Part shown: piece by piece, positions 36,086-44,629 of the stretch
Layout: each line of letters starts with the position of its first letter
How positions within the stretch are numbered: position 1 is the stretch's first letter
Assembly: GCF_001439685.1 (NCBI RefSeq)
Contig: NZ_JYLH01000010.1
Location: forward strand, 1-64,000
DNA from: Pseudomonas libanensis
Lineage (GTDB): Bacteria > Pseudomonadota > Gammaproteobacteria > Pseudomonadales > Pseudomonadaceae
Reading direction: 5' to 3'
DNA: 64,000 bases
Made by a program: the position numbers and the translations under genes
The notes under the pieces: model-generated
Database searches by the model: none
What the model was told of the DNA's origin: nothing
Seen by the model: the letters and a program-made list of their open reading frames with translations, nothing else

Positions 36086-36982
36086 GTGAAAGCCCGTTCC
36101 GATGAGCTACAGATCTTCGTTAGCGTGATTGAATGCGGCTCGATTTCTGCCGCCGCCGAAAAAGTCGGGCAAACGCCATCGGCAGTCAGCCGCACCTTGT
36201 CACGCCTGGAGGCCAAGCTCGACACCACCTTGATCAACCGCACCACCCGGCGCATGGACCTGACCGAAGAGGGCAAGTACTTCTTCGAGCAGGCCAAGGT
36301 GATCCTGGCACAGATGGATGAGCTGGAAGAGCGCCTGTCGTCGCGCCAGAAAAAACCGGCCGGGCGCCTGCGTATCAACGCTGCCGTGCCGTTCATGCTG
36401 CATGGGATCGTGCCGTACATCGCCGAGTTTCGTAGCCTCTACCCGGATATCCAGCTGGAGCTCAACAGCGATGATTTGATCATCGACCTGCTGGAGCAAA
36501 GCACCGACATCGCCATTCGCATTGGTGCCCTGGCTGACTCGACCCTACATGCGCGCTTCCTGGGCAGCACGCCGCTGCATATCCTGGCCAGCCCCGGTTA
36601 CTTTGAGCAGTACGGCACACCCACGACCGTGGCCGAACTGGCCGACCACACACTGCTGGGCTTTACCCACACCGAAACCCTCAACCACTGGCCGCTGCGC
36701 CATGTGGACGGTGATCGCTGGCTGATCCAGCCCAGCGTCAGCGCCTCCAGTGGCGAAACTGTGCGGCAATTAGCGCTGCAGGGGCAGGGCATTTGCTGCC
36801 TGTCGAACTTCATGACTATCGACGACATTAACGCCGGGCGCCTGGTGCCGATGCTGGAGGCGTTCAACAGCGGCTATCGCCAGCCGATCCATGCGGTGTT
36901 CTACCGCAACTCGCAATTGGCGCTGCGTATCCAGTGTTTCCTGGATTTTATTCAGGCCAAACTGGCGCGGTATGCCCGCTGA
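36086..36982 (+). CDS. LysR-family regulator
   Basis: The 298-residue protein starts at GTG 36086 with GAAGGAC properly spaced. HTH residues are ELQIFVSVIECGSISAAAEKV and SAVSRTLSRLE. The effector domain has HARFLGSTPLHILASPGY, typical of the large CrgA-like LysR group. It lies on the same strand as, and 103 bases before, an epimerase-like gene that it may control. Confidence 0.88.
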   Translation: MKARSDELQIFVSVIECGSISAAAEKVGQTPSAVSRTLSRLEAKLDTTLINRTTRRMDLTEEGKYFFEQAKVILAQMDELEERLSSRQKKPAGRLRINAAVPFMLHGIVPYIAEFRSLYPDIQLELNSDDLIIDLLEQSTDIAIRIGALADSTLHARFLGSTPLHILASPGYFEQYGTPTTVAELADHTLLGFTHTETLNHWPLRHVDGDRWLIQPSVSASSGETVRQLALQGQGICCLSNFMTIDDINAGRLVPMLEAFNSGYRQPIHAVFYRNSQLALRIQCFLDFIQAKLARYAR

Positions 36983-37085
36983 TTCGTGACCTGTACGCAA
37001 GAGTGAATTGGGCTATACGGGCTTATTCGGCTGGGAGGGGTGCTTGATACTGGCCCCATCAATTACCCAGTCAGGAGCAACCTCC

Positions 37086-37979
37086 ATGAACGTATTCGTT
37101 ACCGGCGCCGCAGGGTTTATCGGCGGTTCCATCGCCACCGGCCTGGTCAAGGCCGGCCACCACGTCACCGGCCTGGTGCGCAGCGCCGAGCAAGCTGCCG
37201 AGATGACCGCCCTGGGCATCACCCCGGTGATCGGCACCCTTGACGACGCCGCCGTGTTGACCGAGCAGGCGTACAAGGCCGATGCAGTGATCAATGCCGC
37301 CAGCAGCGACCATCGCGCCGCCGTGGAAACCCTGCTGGCCGCCTTGAAAGGCTCGAACAAGCCGTTCCTGCACACCAGCGGCTCGAGCATTGTCGGCGAT
37401 GCGTCGGGCGGCAAGGCCAGCGATGTCATCTATTTTGAGGACAATCTGCCGGAGCCGACCGTCGACAAGGCCGCCCGCGTGGCCATCGACAACCTGATCC
37501 TCGCGGCCGCCAATGACGGCGTGAATTCGGCGGTGATCTGCAACACCCTGATCTACGGCCACAGCCTGGGCGTAAAGCGTGACAGCGTGCAATTGCCGCG
37601 CTTGCTCAAGCAGGCGCGCAAAAGTGGTGTGGTGCGCCATGTGGGCCCGGGGCAGAACATCTGGTCCAACGTGCATATCGAAGACGTGGTGGCCCTGTAC
37701 CTGCTGGCGCTGACCAACAACCTACCAGGCACTTTCTACTTTGTGGAAAGCGGCGAAGCAGCGTTTATCGACATGACCACGGCGATTGCCCAAGCGCTGA
37801 ACCTGGGCGAGCCGCAGGATTGGCCATTGGCCGAGGCCGAAGCCGAATGGGGTTATGAAATGGCCAACTACGGGCTGGGTTCCAACAGCCGGGTGCGTGG
37901 CAAGCATGCCCGTGAGTTGTTGGGCTGGGTGCCCAAGCGTACGTCGGTGGTGGAGTGGATTCGCGACGAGATGGTGTGA
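37086..37979 (+). CDS. NAD(P)-dependent epimerase/dehydratase-like protein (extended SDR)
   Basis: The 297-residue product begins MNVFVTGAAGFIGGSIATGL, an extended-SDR Rossmann motif (GAAGFIGG). It lacks an obvious YxxxK catalytic pair in the usual place, so it may belong to the atypical or NmrA-like SDR branch. AGGAG lies nine bases before the ATG. Function unknown; the LysR gene just upstream suggests substrate-inducible expression. Confidence 0.8.
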   Translation: MNVFVTGAAGFIGGSIATGLVKAGHHVTGLVRSAEQAAEMTALGITPVIGTLDDAAVLTEQAYKADAVINAASSDHRAAVETLLAALKGSNKPFLHTSGSSIVGDASGGKASDVIYFEDNLPEPTVDKAARVAIDNLILAAANDGVNSAVICNTLIYGHSLGVKRDSVQLPRLLKQARKSGVVRHVGPGQNIWSNVHIEDVVALYLLALTNNLPGTFYFVESGEAAFIDMTTAIAQALNLGEPQDWPLAEAEAEWGYEMANYGLGSNSRVRGKHARELLGWVPKRTSVVEWIRDEMV

Positions 37980-38001
37980 TGTTCGCTTAGCACCGCGGCG
38001 C

Positions 38002-38080
38002 GGCCATCGCGGGCAAGCCCGGCTCCCATATTTTTAAGGTGTGAACCCTGTCAAATGTGGGAGCTGGCTTGCCTGCGAAA
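38002..38080. repeat. Two REP units in outward arrangement
   Basis: GCCATCGCGGGCAAGCCCGG...CTCCCAT (38002-38030) and TGTGGGAGCTGGCTTGCCTGCGA (38056-38078) are REP units in the reverse order to a normal REPIN. They lie between the epimerase-like gene and the SulP gene. Confidence 0.7.
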
Positions 38081-38177
38081 GGCGCGACTCGGTATATCGG
38101 ACCTGACACTTCACTAGCCCCACGTACCGCAATTCCGTACCATTCCCCGCCTTGTCCCCGCAACTCCCTGGTACTCC

Positions 38178-39623
38178 ATGAACCTCACCCGTCTGCGCGC
38201 CGACGCCCTGGCCGGCCTCACCACGTCTTTCGCCTTGCTGCCCGAATGCATCGCCTTTGCCCTGGTGGCCCATCTCAACCCGCTGATGGGCCTTTACGGC
38301 GCTTTCATCATTTGTACCCTCACCGCATTGTTCGGCGGCCGGCCCGGCATGGTGTCAGGCGCGGCAGGCTCCATGGCGGTGGTGATCGTTGCGCTGGTGG
38401 TGCAACACGGCGTGGAGTATCTGCTGGCGACGGTGCTGCTGGGCGGGCTGATCATGGTCACATTCGGCCTGCTGCGCCTGGGCAAGCTGGTGCGCATGGT
38501 GCCGCACTCGGTGATGCTCGGCTTCGTCAACGGCCTGGCGATCATCATTGCCTTGGCGCAATTGGAGCATTTCAAGAGCGGCGAACACTGGCTCAGTGGT
38601 ACGCCGTTGTATGTGATGACCGGTCTGGTGGTGGTGACCATGGCGATTGTCTACCTGCTGCCGCGTCTTACCCGTGCCGTGCCCCCCGCGCTGGTGGCGA
38701 TCCTGGGGGTTGGCCTGGCGGTCTATCTGCTTGGCCTGCCGACGCGCGCCTTGGGCGATATGGCGCATATCGCCGGCGGCTTGCCAACCTTCGCCCTGCC
38801 GCAAATCCCCTGGACCCTGGAAACCTTCACCATCATCGCGCCCTACGCGTTCCTGATGGCGATGGTTGGCCTGTTGGAAACCCTGCTGACCCTCAACCTC
38901 ACCGATGAAATCACCGAGACCCGTGGCTACCCCGACCGCGAAAGCATGGCCCTGGGCGCGGCAAACATGGTTTCGGGCCTGTTCGGTGGCATGGGTGGTT
39001 GCGCGATGATCGGGCAAACCGTGATCAACCTCAGCTCCGGCGGGCGTGGGCGTTTCTCCGGGGTATTTGCCGGGGTGATGATCCTGTTGTTCATTCTGTT
39101 TCTGTCACCTTTGATCGAGCGAATTCCGCTGGCGGCGCTGGTGGGCGTGATGTTCGTGGTGTCGCAGCAGACCTTCGCCTGGGCGTCGCTGCGGGTGATC
39201 AACAAGGTGCCGCTCAATGACGTACTGGTGATCATGGCGGTGACGATCATCACGGTGTTTACCGACCTGGCCACCGCGGTGTTGTGCGGTATCGTCATTG
39301 CCGCGCTGAACTTCGCCTGGCAGCAGGCGCGGGAGCTGTACGCGGATGAACACCTGGAGGCTGACGGCAGCAAGCTTTACCGCCTGCATGGCACCTTGTT
39401 CTTTGCCTCGACCACGCCGTTCCTGAATCAATTTGACCCGGCCAACGACCCGGCCCAGGTCACGCTGGATTGCCGTCACCTGAGCTTTGTCGACTATTCG
39501 GCGATTGCAGCGCTGATGACCCTGCGTGAACGCTACACCAAGGCGGGCAAGCACCTGCGGGTGCTGCATTTATCCGAGCGCTGCAAGAAGCTGCTCAAGC
39601 GTGCGAAGGTTCACCACGACTGA
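38178..39623 (+). CDS. SulP-family anion transporter with STAS domain
   Basis: A 481-residue SulP (SLC26-like) permease with about eleven to twelve helices, starting MNLTRLRADALAGLTTSFALLPE. A cytoplasmic C-terminal STAS domain from about residue 390 contains LDCRHLSFVDYSAIAAL. Likely substrates are sulfate or bicarbonate/dicarboxylates; sequence alone does not decide. It stands alone, with no carbonic anhydrase or sulfur gene adjacent. Confidence 0.88.
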   Translation: MNLTRLRADALAGLTTSFALLPECIAFALVAHLNPLMGLYGAFIICTLTALFGGRPGMVSGAAGSMAVVIVALVVQHGVEYLLATVLLGGLIMVTFGLLRLGKLVRMVPHSVMLGFVNGLAIIIALAQLEHFKSGEHWLSGTPLYVMTGLVVVTMAIVYLLPRLTRAVPPALVAILGVGLAVYLLGLPTRALGDMAHIAGGLPTFALPQIPWTLETFTIIAPYAFLMAMVGLLETLLTLNLTDEITETRGYPDRESMALGAANMVSGLFGGMGGCAMIGQTVINLSSGGRGRFSGVFAGVMILLFILFLSPLIERIPLAALVGVMFVVSQQTFAWASLRVINKVPLNDVLVIMAVTIITVFTDLATAVLCGIVIAALNFAWQQARELYADEHLEADGSKLYRLHGTLFFASTTPFLNQFDPANDPAQVTLDCRHLSFVDYSAIAALMTLRERYTKAGKHLRVLHLSERCKKLLKRAKVHHD

Positions 39624-39625
39624 TA

Positions 39626-40006
39626 TTAAGGCCCGACCAGGTCTTCGAGTTCCTGGGCGCGGGTCTGGGTCATGTCCAGCACGCAGCCGGAACCGTTGAC
39701 CTGATCGATAGTGCCGCCGGTGGCACTGCCGGCGAAGGCGCAATTGGCATCGCGGTATTTGATCCACAGGCGCTGCACATCTTGCAGTTGCTGCTTGCGC
39801 GCGCCGTCCTGGGCGGCGATAGCGGTCTTGTAGGCACGGTTCAGGCGTTCGTCCTGCACCTTGGTTTGCTTGGCGTTGCAGTTGACCATGTCCGCCGTGG
39901 TGTTGGCGCTGTCCATGCATTTCTTCAATGCGGCGTTGTCAGCGGCAAAAGCGCTGCCGCACAGGGACAGAAGCAGGGCGCTGGCGGCGATTGTGGTGCG
40001 CATCAT
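39626..40006 (-). CDS. Secreted LprI-like protein (DUF1311)
   Basis: The 126-residue protein has a clear signal peptide (MMRTTIAASALLLSLCGSAFA). A DUF1311/LprI N-terminal-type domain follows, with cysteines in KKCMDSANTTADMVNC and ANCAF/GSGCVLD and the helical QQLQDVQRLWIKYRDANC. Some family members inhibit lysozyme; here it is a periplasmic protein of unknown role. AGGAAACC precedes the ATG pair. It is convergent with the SulP gene, with two bases between the stops. Confidence 0.85.
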   Translation of the reverse strand: MMRTTIAASALLLSLCGSAFAADNAALKKCMDSANTTADMVNCNAKQTKVQDERLNRAYKTAIAAQDGARKQQLQDVQRLWIKYRDANCAFAGSATGGTIDQVNGSGCVLDMTQTRAQELEDLVGP

Positions 40007-40167
40007 GAGCGGTTTCCTGAGCAGAGTGGAGGCGCATTCTATGACTCGAGGGCGGCGCTTGAGTTTCCGACATCCTCTGATCTTCATGTAAGAACACACC
40101 CCGAATTTTCATGGGCTGGCGCTGGACGTATCCCCAAGCGACAGTGCTTATCTGTGGGCGAAAATTA

Positions 40168-40186
40168 CTTTCATAAAATTTGAAAA
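40168..40186 (+). promoter_or_regulatory. Candidate RpiR operator before the GntP operon
   Basis: TTTCA-TAAAATT-TGAAA, an AT-rich inverted repeat, lies 66 bases before the permease ATG in an otherwise empty 246-base gap. MurR/RpiR regulators bind AT-rich palindromes of this kind; the link is inferred. Confidence 0.3.
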
Positions 40187-40252
40187 TATTCCTCTGTAAT
40201 GATTTATGAGTTTCACAACCAATTCGACGTGACCCTTTCCGAGGAGTACCGC

Positions 40253-41602
40253 ATGGCCGCATCACCGGGCTTCGGGCTACTGGCATACGCTGCCATTGCC
40301 ATCATTGCATTGATCGTGCTGATTGCACGTTACCGACTCAACCCGTTTATCGTCATCACCCTGGTGTCGATCGGCCTGGCCCTGATGGCCGGCATGCCGG
40401 CCGATACCATCATGGGTTCGTACGAGGCGGGCGTGGGTAAAACCCTGGGCCATATCGCCCTGGTGGTGGCGCTGGGCACCATGCTCGGCAAGATGATGGC
40501 CGAGTCCGGTGGCGCCGAGCAGGTGGCGCGCACGCTGATCAACCGCTTCGGTGAGCGCAATGCCCACTGGGCGATGGTGTGCATTGCATTCCTGGTGGGG
40601 CTGCCGCTGTTTTTCGAGGTCGGGTTTGTGTTGCTGGTGCCGATTGCCTTTACCGTGGCGCGGCGCGTGGGCGTATCGATCCTGATGGTCGGCCTGCCGA
40701 TGGTCGCCGGCCTGTCGGTGGTGCACGCGCTGGTGCCGCCGCACCCGGCGGCGATGATGGCGGTGCTGGCCTACAACGCTTCGGTCGGTCAAACAGTGCT
40801 GTATGCGATTTTGATCGGTATCCCCACGGCGATTATCGCCGGCCCGGTCTATGCCAAGTTCATCGTGCCGCATATTCACCTGCCGGCGGAAAACCCGTTG
40901 GAGCGCCAGTTCATCGAGCGCGAACCGCGTACCCGCCTGCCCAGCTTCGCGTTGACCATGGGCACCATCCTGTTGCCGGTGGTGCTGATGATGATCGGTG
41001 GTTGGGCTAACGTGATTTCCACCCCAGGCACCGGCTTCAACCAGTTCCTGCTATTTATCGGCAACTCGGTGATCGCCCTGCTGGTGGCGACCCTGGTGAG
41101 CTTCTGGACCCTGGGCCTGGCCCAGGGCTTCAACCGTGAGTCGATTCTCAGGTTCACCAACGAATGCCTGGCGCCGACGGCCAGCATTACCTTGCTGGTG
41201 GGCGCGGGCGGTGGTTTGAACCGCATCCTGGTGGACGCCGGGGTGACCAACGAAATCCTCGGCCTGGCCCATGCATTCCATTTGTCGCCGCTGGTGATGG
41301 GCTGGCTGTTTGCCGCCCTGATGCGTATCGCCACCGGCTCGGCCACGGTCGCTATGACCACGGCGTCCGGCGTGGTCGCCCCCGTCGCCCTGGGCCTGGG
41401 TTATCCACACCCCGAATTGCTGGTACTGGCGACCGGCGCGGGTTCGGTGATCTTTTCCCACGTTAATGACGGCGGCTTCTGGCTGATCAAGGAATACTTC
41501 AATATGACGGTGATCCAGACCTTCAAGACCTGGACCGTGCTGGAGACCCTGATTTCGCTCGTCGCCTTCGGTCTCACCTACGGCCTGTCGCTGGTTTTAT
41601 GA
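40253..41602 (+). CDS. GntP-family H+ symporter
   Basis: A 449-residue, about twelve-helix permease of the gluconate:H+ symporter family (GLPLFFEVGFVLLVPIAF; VVHALVPPHPAAM; GSVIFSHVNDGGFWL). ATG 40253 has GAGGAG six bases upstream; the frame opens at 40199 without a ribosome site. The family carries gluconate, D-serine and other hydroxy or D-amino acids. With a D-aminoacylase in the same operon, an N-acyl-D-amino acid or D-amino acid is the best guess. Confidence 0.88.
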   Translation: MAASPGFGLLAYAAIAIIALIVLIARYRLNPFIVITLVSIGLALMAGMPADTIMGSYEAGVGKTLGHIALVVALGTMLGKMMAESGGAEQVARTLINRFGERNAHWAMVCIAFLVGLPLFFEVGFVLLVPIAFTVARRVGVSILMVGLPMVAGLSVVHALVPPHPAAMMAVLAYNASVGQTVLYAILIGIPTAIIAGPVYAKFIVPHIHLPAENPLERQFIEREPRTRLPSFALTMGTILLPVVLMMIGGWANVISTPGTGFNQFLLFIGNSVIALLVATLVSFWTLGLAQGFNRESILRFTNECLAPTASITLLVGAGGGLNRILVDAGVTNEILGLAHAFHLSPLVMGWLFAALMRIATGSATVAMTTASGVVAPVALGLGYPHPELLVLATGAGSVIFSHVNDGGFWLIKEYFNMTVIQTFKTWTVLETLISLVAFGLTYGLSLVL

Positions 41603-41628
41603 GCCTCATCCTGTAACCCGGAGCCCCC

Positions 41629-42489
41629 ATGGACATCCTTTACCAGATCCGCGCCCGCCAGGACTCTTTCAGCGCCGGCGAAGGGCGTATCGCCAAGCTG
41701 ATGCTTGAGGATGTGGGCTTTGCCGCCTCGGCCAGCCTGGAGGTATTGTCCCAGCGGGCCGAAGTCAGTACCGCCACCTTGTCACGCTTTGCCCGTAGTG
41801 TCGGCTGCCGCGACTTGCGCGATTTGCGCCTGCAACTGGCCCAGGCCAGTGGTGTGGGCAGCCGCTTTTTGGACCCAGCGGGGTTGCCGGAACAATCGGC
41901 GTTTCATCGGCAGATCCTCGGCGATATCGAGGCGACGCTGCGTCAGCACCTGTCGGGGTTCAATCAACACAGTTTCGTCGATGCGGTCAATCTGTTGGGC
42001 AAGGCACGGATGATCCATGCATTCGGCATGGGCGGCCCGTCGAGCCTGTGCAGTGATGAATTGCAGGTACGCCTGGTGCGGCTGGGCTACTCGATTGCCG
42101 CCAGCCATGACCCGGTGATGATGCGGGTCACGGCGGCCACCCTGGGACCGGAGCACGCGTTGATCGTCTGCTCCCTCACTGGCCTGACCCCCGAGTTATT
42201 GGAGGTGGTGAAGCTGGCGCGCAGCTATGACGCCCGCGTCGTCGCCATCACGCTCGCCGATTCGCCCCTGGCGCAGTTGGCGGATGTGTTGCTGCCGCTG
42301 CAACCGGCGGAAACCAGTTTTATCTACAAACCCACCGCGGCCCGCTACGGCATGCTGCTGGCCATCGACCTGCTCGCCACCGAGCTGGCGCTGGCCCTGC
42401 CGGACGACAACCAGGAGCGCCTGCGCCGGATCAAACTGGCCCTGGACGATTACCGCGGCGGCCCTGACAGCCTGCCGCTTGGAGACTGA
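41629..42489 (+). CDS. MurR/RpiR-family regulator
   Basis: The 286-residue protein has an N-terminal HTH_6 domain (ASLEVLSQRAEVSTATLSRFARSVG). A C-terminal SIS domain follows (HAFGMGGPSSLCSDELQVRLVRLG; ALIVCSLTGLTPELLEVVKLA) that binds a sugar phosphate or similar ligand. It lies between the transporter and the deacylase on the same strand, 26 bases after the former and one base before the latter, so it is an operon-internal local regulator. Confidence 0.92.
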   Translation: MDILYQIRARQDSFSAGEGRIAKLMLEDVGFAASASLEVLSQRAEVSTATLSRFARSVGCRDLRDLRLQLAQASGVGSRFLDPAGLPEQSAFHRQILGDIEATLRQHLSGFNQHSFVDAVNLLGKARMIHAFGMGGPSSLCSDELQVRLVRLGYSIAASHDPVMMRVTAATLGPEHALIVCSLTGLTPELLEVVKLARSYDARVVAITLADSPLAQLADVLLPLQPAETSFIYKPTAARYGMLLAIDLLATELALALPDDNQERLRRIKLALDDYRGGPDSLPLGD

Positions 42490-42490
42490 T

Positions 42491-43954
42491 ATGAAGTACG
42501 ACACGCTGATTCGCCAGGCGCTGATCATCGATGGCAGCAACACCCCGGGTTATCTCGCCGATGTGGGATTGCACGGTGGCCGAATCCAGACGATTGGCGA
42601 CTTGTCCACAGCCGAGGCCGAGCATGTTATCGAGGCCCATGGCCGCGTATTGGCACCGGGTTTTATCGACGTGCACACCCACGATGACACCGTGGTGATC
42701 CGCCAGCCGCAGATGCTGCCCAAGCTCAGCCAGGGCGTGACCACGGTGATCGTCGGCAACTGTGGCATCAGTGCCTCGCCGGTGAGTTTGCGCGGTGCCC
42801 CGCCAGACCCGATGAACTTGCTGGGCGGCCGTGAGGCGTTCTGCTATCCGCGGTTCAGCGACTATCGCAACGCCGTGGAGGACGCCCATCCGGCGGTAAA
42901 CGTCGCCGCGTTGATCGGCCACACGGCGTTGCGCAGCAATCATATGGATGACCTGCACCGCACTGCCACGCCCGGTGAAATCACGGCGATGCGTGTACAA
43001 CTGCAGGAGAGCCTGGAAGCCGGCGCCCTGGGCTTATCCACAGGCCTGGCCTACGCCAGCGCGTTCAATGCCGAGACCGATGAAGTGTTGCAGCTCACCG
43101 AAGAGTTGACGGCCTACGGTGCGGTGTACACCACTCACTTGCGCAGCGAATTCGAGCCGGTACTGGAGGCGATGGAGGAGGCGTTTCTGATCGGCCGCCA
43201 TGCCAAGGTGCCGGTGATTATTTCCCACCTTAAATGCGCCGGTGCCGGTAACTGGGGGCGTAGCCCGCAGTTGTTGGCGTCCCTGGAAGCCGCGGCAAGA
43301 GACCATCCGGTAGGCTGTGATTGCTATCCCTATGCCGCCAGCTCCTCGACCCTGGACCTCAAGCAGGTGACCGATGCGTTTCGCATCACCATCACCTGGT
43401 CGACGCCGCACCCGGAATTGGGCGGGCGTGACTTGCAGGCTATCGCTGCCGAGTGGGGCGTTTCGCTAATGGACGCTGCCCGTCGCCTGCAACCGGCGGG
43501 GGCGGTGTACTACGGGATGGACGAAGACGATGTGCGCCGCATCCTCGCCCATCCGCTGTCGATGGTGGGCTCCGATGGTTTGCCCGAAGACCCGTTCCCC
43601 CACCCGCGTTTGTGGGGCGCATTTCCACGGGTGCTGGGGCACTTCAGCCGCGATGTCGGCTTGTTCCCGTTGCACACGGCGGTGCACAAGATGACTGGCC
43701 TTTCGGCAGCGCGCTTTGGCTTATCCGAGCGTGGCGAAATCCGCGAAGGGTACTGGGCCGACCTGGTGCTGTTCGACCCGTTGCGGGTGCGTGATGTGGC
43801 AGATTTCAAAACACCGCAACGTGCAGCGGAAGGGATCGACGGTGTGTGGGTTAACGGCGTACTGAGCTACAGCGATGGACAGGTCAACGGCCAGCGGCCA
43901 GGGCGATTCCTGGCGCGCAGTGGGGATTTGCGTGGTGGGTTTTCGTCTCTATAG
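42491..43954 (+). CDS. N-acyl-D-amino-acid deacylase (D-aminoacylase)
   Basis: The 487-residue amidohydrolase-superfamily protein begins MKYDTLIRQALIIDGS, with metal-binding DVHTHDD near residue 63, TTVIVGNCGIS, SHLKCAG (lysine/histidine ligands) and C-terminal GEIREGYWADLVLFDP. These match zinc D-aminoacylases that free D-amino acids from N-acyl forms. The long upstream extension to 42227 is the regulator gene in another frame. It belongs to the permease-RpiR-deacylase operon. Confidence 0.9.
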   Translation: MKYDTLIRQALIIDGSNTPGYLADVGLHGGRIQTIGDLSTAEAEHVIEAHGRVLAPGFIDVHTHDDTVVIRQPQMLPKLSQGVTTVIVGNCGISASPVSLRGAPPDPMNLLGGREAFCYPRFSDYRNAVEDAHPAVNVAALIGHTALRSNHMDDLHRTATPGEITAMRVQLQESLEAGALGLSTGLAYASAFNAETDEVLQLTEELTAYGAVYTTHLRSEFEPVLEAMEEAFLIGRHAKVPVIISHLKCAGAGNWGRSPQLLASLEAAARDHPVGCDCYPYAASSSTLDLKQVTDAFRITITWSTPHPELGGRDLQAIAAEWGVSLMDAARRLQPAGAVYYGMDEDDVRRILAHPLSMVGSDGLPEDPFPHPRLWGAFPRVLGHFSRDVGLFPLHTAVHKMTGLSAARFGLSERGEIREGYWADLVLFDPLRVRDVADFKTPQRAAEGIDGVWVNGVLSYSDGQVNGQRPGRFLARSGDLRGGFSSL

Positions 43955-43983
43955 TGGGCGTTCTCATACACGGAGCGGTTGTC

Positions 43984-44352
43984 ATGCACTTAGGAAAAGT
44001 CACCCCCATCCTGCGGATTTTCGATGAGGCCAAGGCGTTGGAATTCTACGTCGACTTCCTGGGGTTCAAGGTCGATTGGCAGCATCGTTTCGAGGCGAAT
44101 TTCCCGTTGTACCTGCAAGTGTCGCTGGGTGAGTGCGTGTTGCATTTGTCCGAGCACCATGGCGATGCTTCGCCGGGCGCGGCGGTGCGGATCCAGGCGC
44201 AAAGGGTGGATGCGTACCAGCAGCAATTGCTCGGCAAGGATTACCGCTATGCCAAGCCTGGGGTCGAGGAAACGCCTTGGGGATCGCGGGAAATGAGCAT
44301 CCGGGATCCGTTCGGGAATCGCTTGGTGTTTGTCGAGGACAGCGAGGGCTAA
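43984..44352 (+). CDS. VOC-superfamily (glyoxalase/bleomycin-resistance-like) protein
   Basis: The 122-residue protein has two beta-alpha-beta3 VOC modules (ILRIFDEAKALEFYVDFLGF and SIRDPFGNRLVFVED). Family members include glyoxalase I, bleomycin-binding proteins and isomerases; the function here is unknown. ATG 43984 is preferred; a GTG at 43954 overlapping the upstream stop is also in frame. It is the last gene before a strong terminator. Confidence 0.82.
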   Translation: MHLGKVTPILRIFDEAKALEFYVDFLGFKVDWQHRFEANFPLYLQVSLGECVLHLSEHHGDASPGAAVRIQAQRVDAYQQQLLGKDYRYAKPGVEETPWGSREMSIRDPFGNRLVFVEDSEG

Positions 44353-44371
44353 GTGGCAAATGGCAGGCAAT

Positions 44372-44402
44372 AAAAAACCGCCTTGATAGGGCGGTTTTTT
44401 TT
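44372..44402. terminator. Terminator after VOC gene
   Basis: AAAAAACCGCC-TTGATAG-GGCGGTTTTTTTT is a strong intrinsic terminator on the plus strand, and with its A-run could also work on the minus strand. Confidence 0.92.
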
Positions 44403-44466
44403 GCAAACCCAGTTAGTGGCTGGGGTTGCGGCTTCACAGGAGCACTGGCGTGGTCACAATACTACT

Positions 44467-44624
44467 GCTGCTTTAGGGCGTTATGCAACACCAGACGAAC
44501 AAGAGTTTTTCACGGCAGCATTGATCTTTTGTGTTGTTTAACTTTGCAAAAAACAGCAACAGCTTCGATGACCGTTAAGGTCTGAGAGGTGGGGCCGCCT
44601 CGGTCTAGATCGAGGCGGCTTTTT
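44467..44624 (+). ncRNA. Candidate small RNA ending at an orphan terminator
   Basis: Between the VOC terminator and the end of the chemoreceptor gene there is no plus-strand ORF, yet a canonical plus-strand terminator ends at 44624. A weak sigma-70-like pair, TTCACA (44433-44438) and CACAAT (44455-44460) at 16-base spacing, could start an RNA of about 158 bases. Nothing else supports it. Confidence 0.3.
44594..44624 (+). terminator. Orphan plus-strand terminator
   Basis: GCCGCCTCG / CGAGGCGGC is a perfect 9-pair stem with an 8-base loop followed by TTTTT. The T-run is only on the plus strand, so it is not a good terminator for the minus-strand chemoreceptor gene beside it. Confidence 0.8.
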
Positions 44625-44629
44625 GGTGT

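Noticed and set aside
42227..42490. In-frame N-terminal extension of the D-aminoacylase
   Set aside because: It lies within the RpiR gene in another frame; the ATG at 42491 gives the normal family N-terminus.
44133..44585. 150-codon plus-strand ORF across the VOC gene end and terminator
   Set aside because: It reads through a strong terminator and overlaps the VOC gene in another frame, with no ribosome site.
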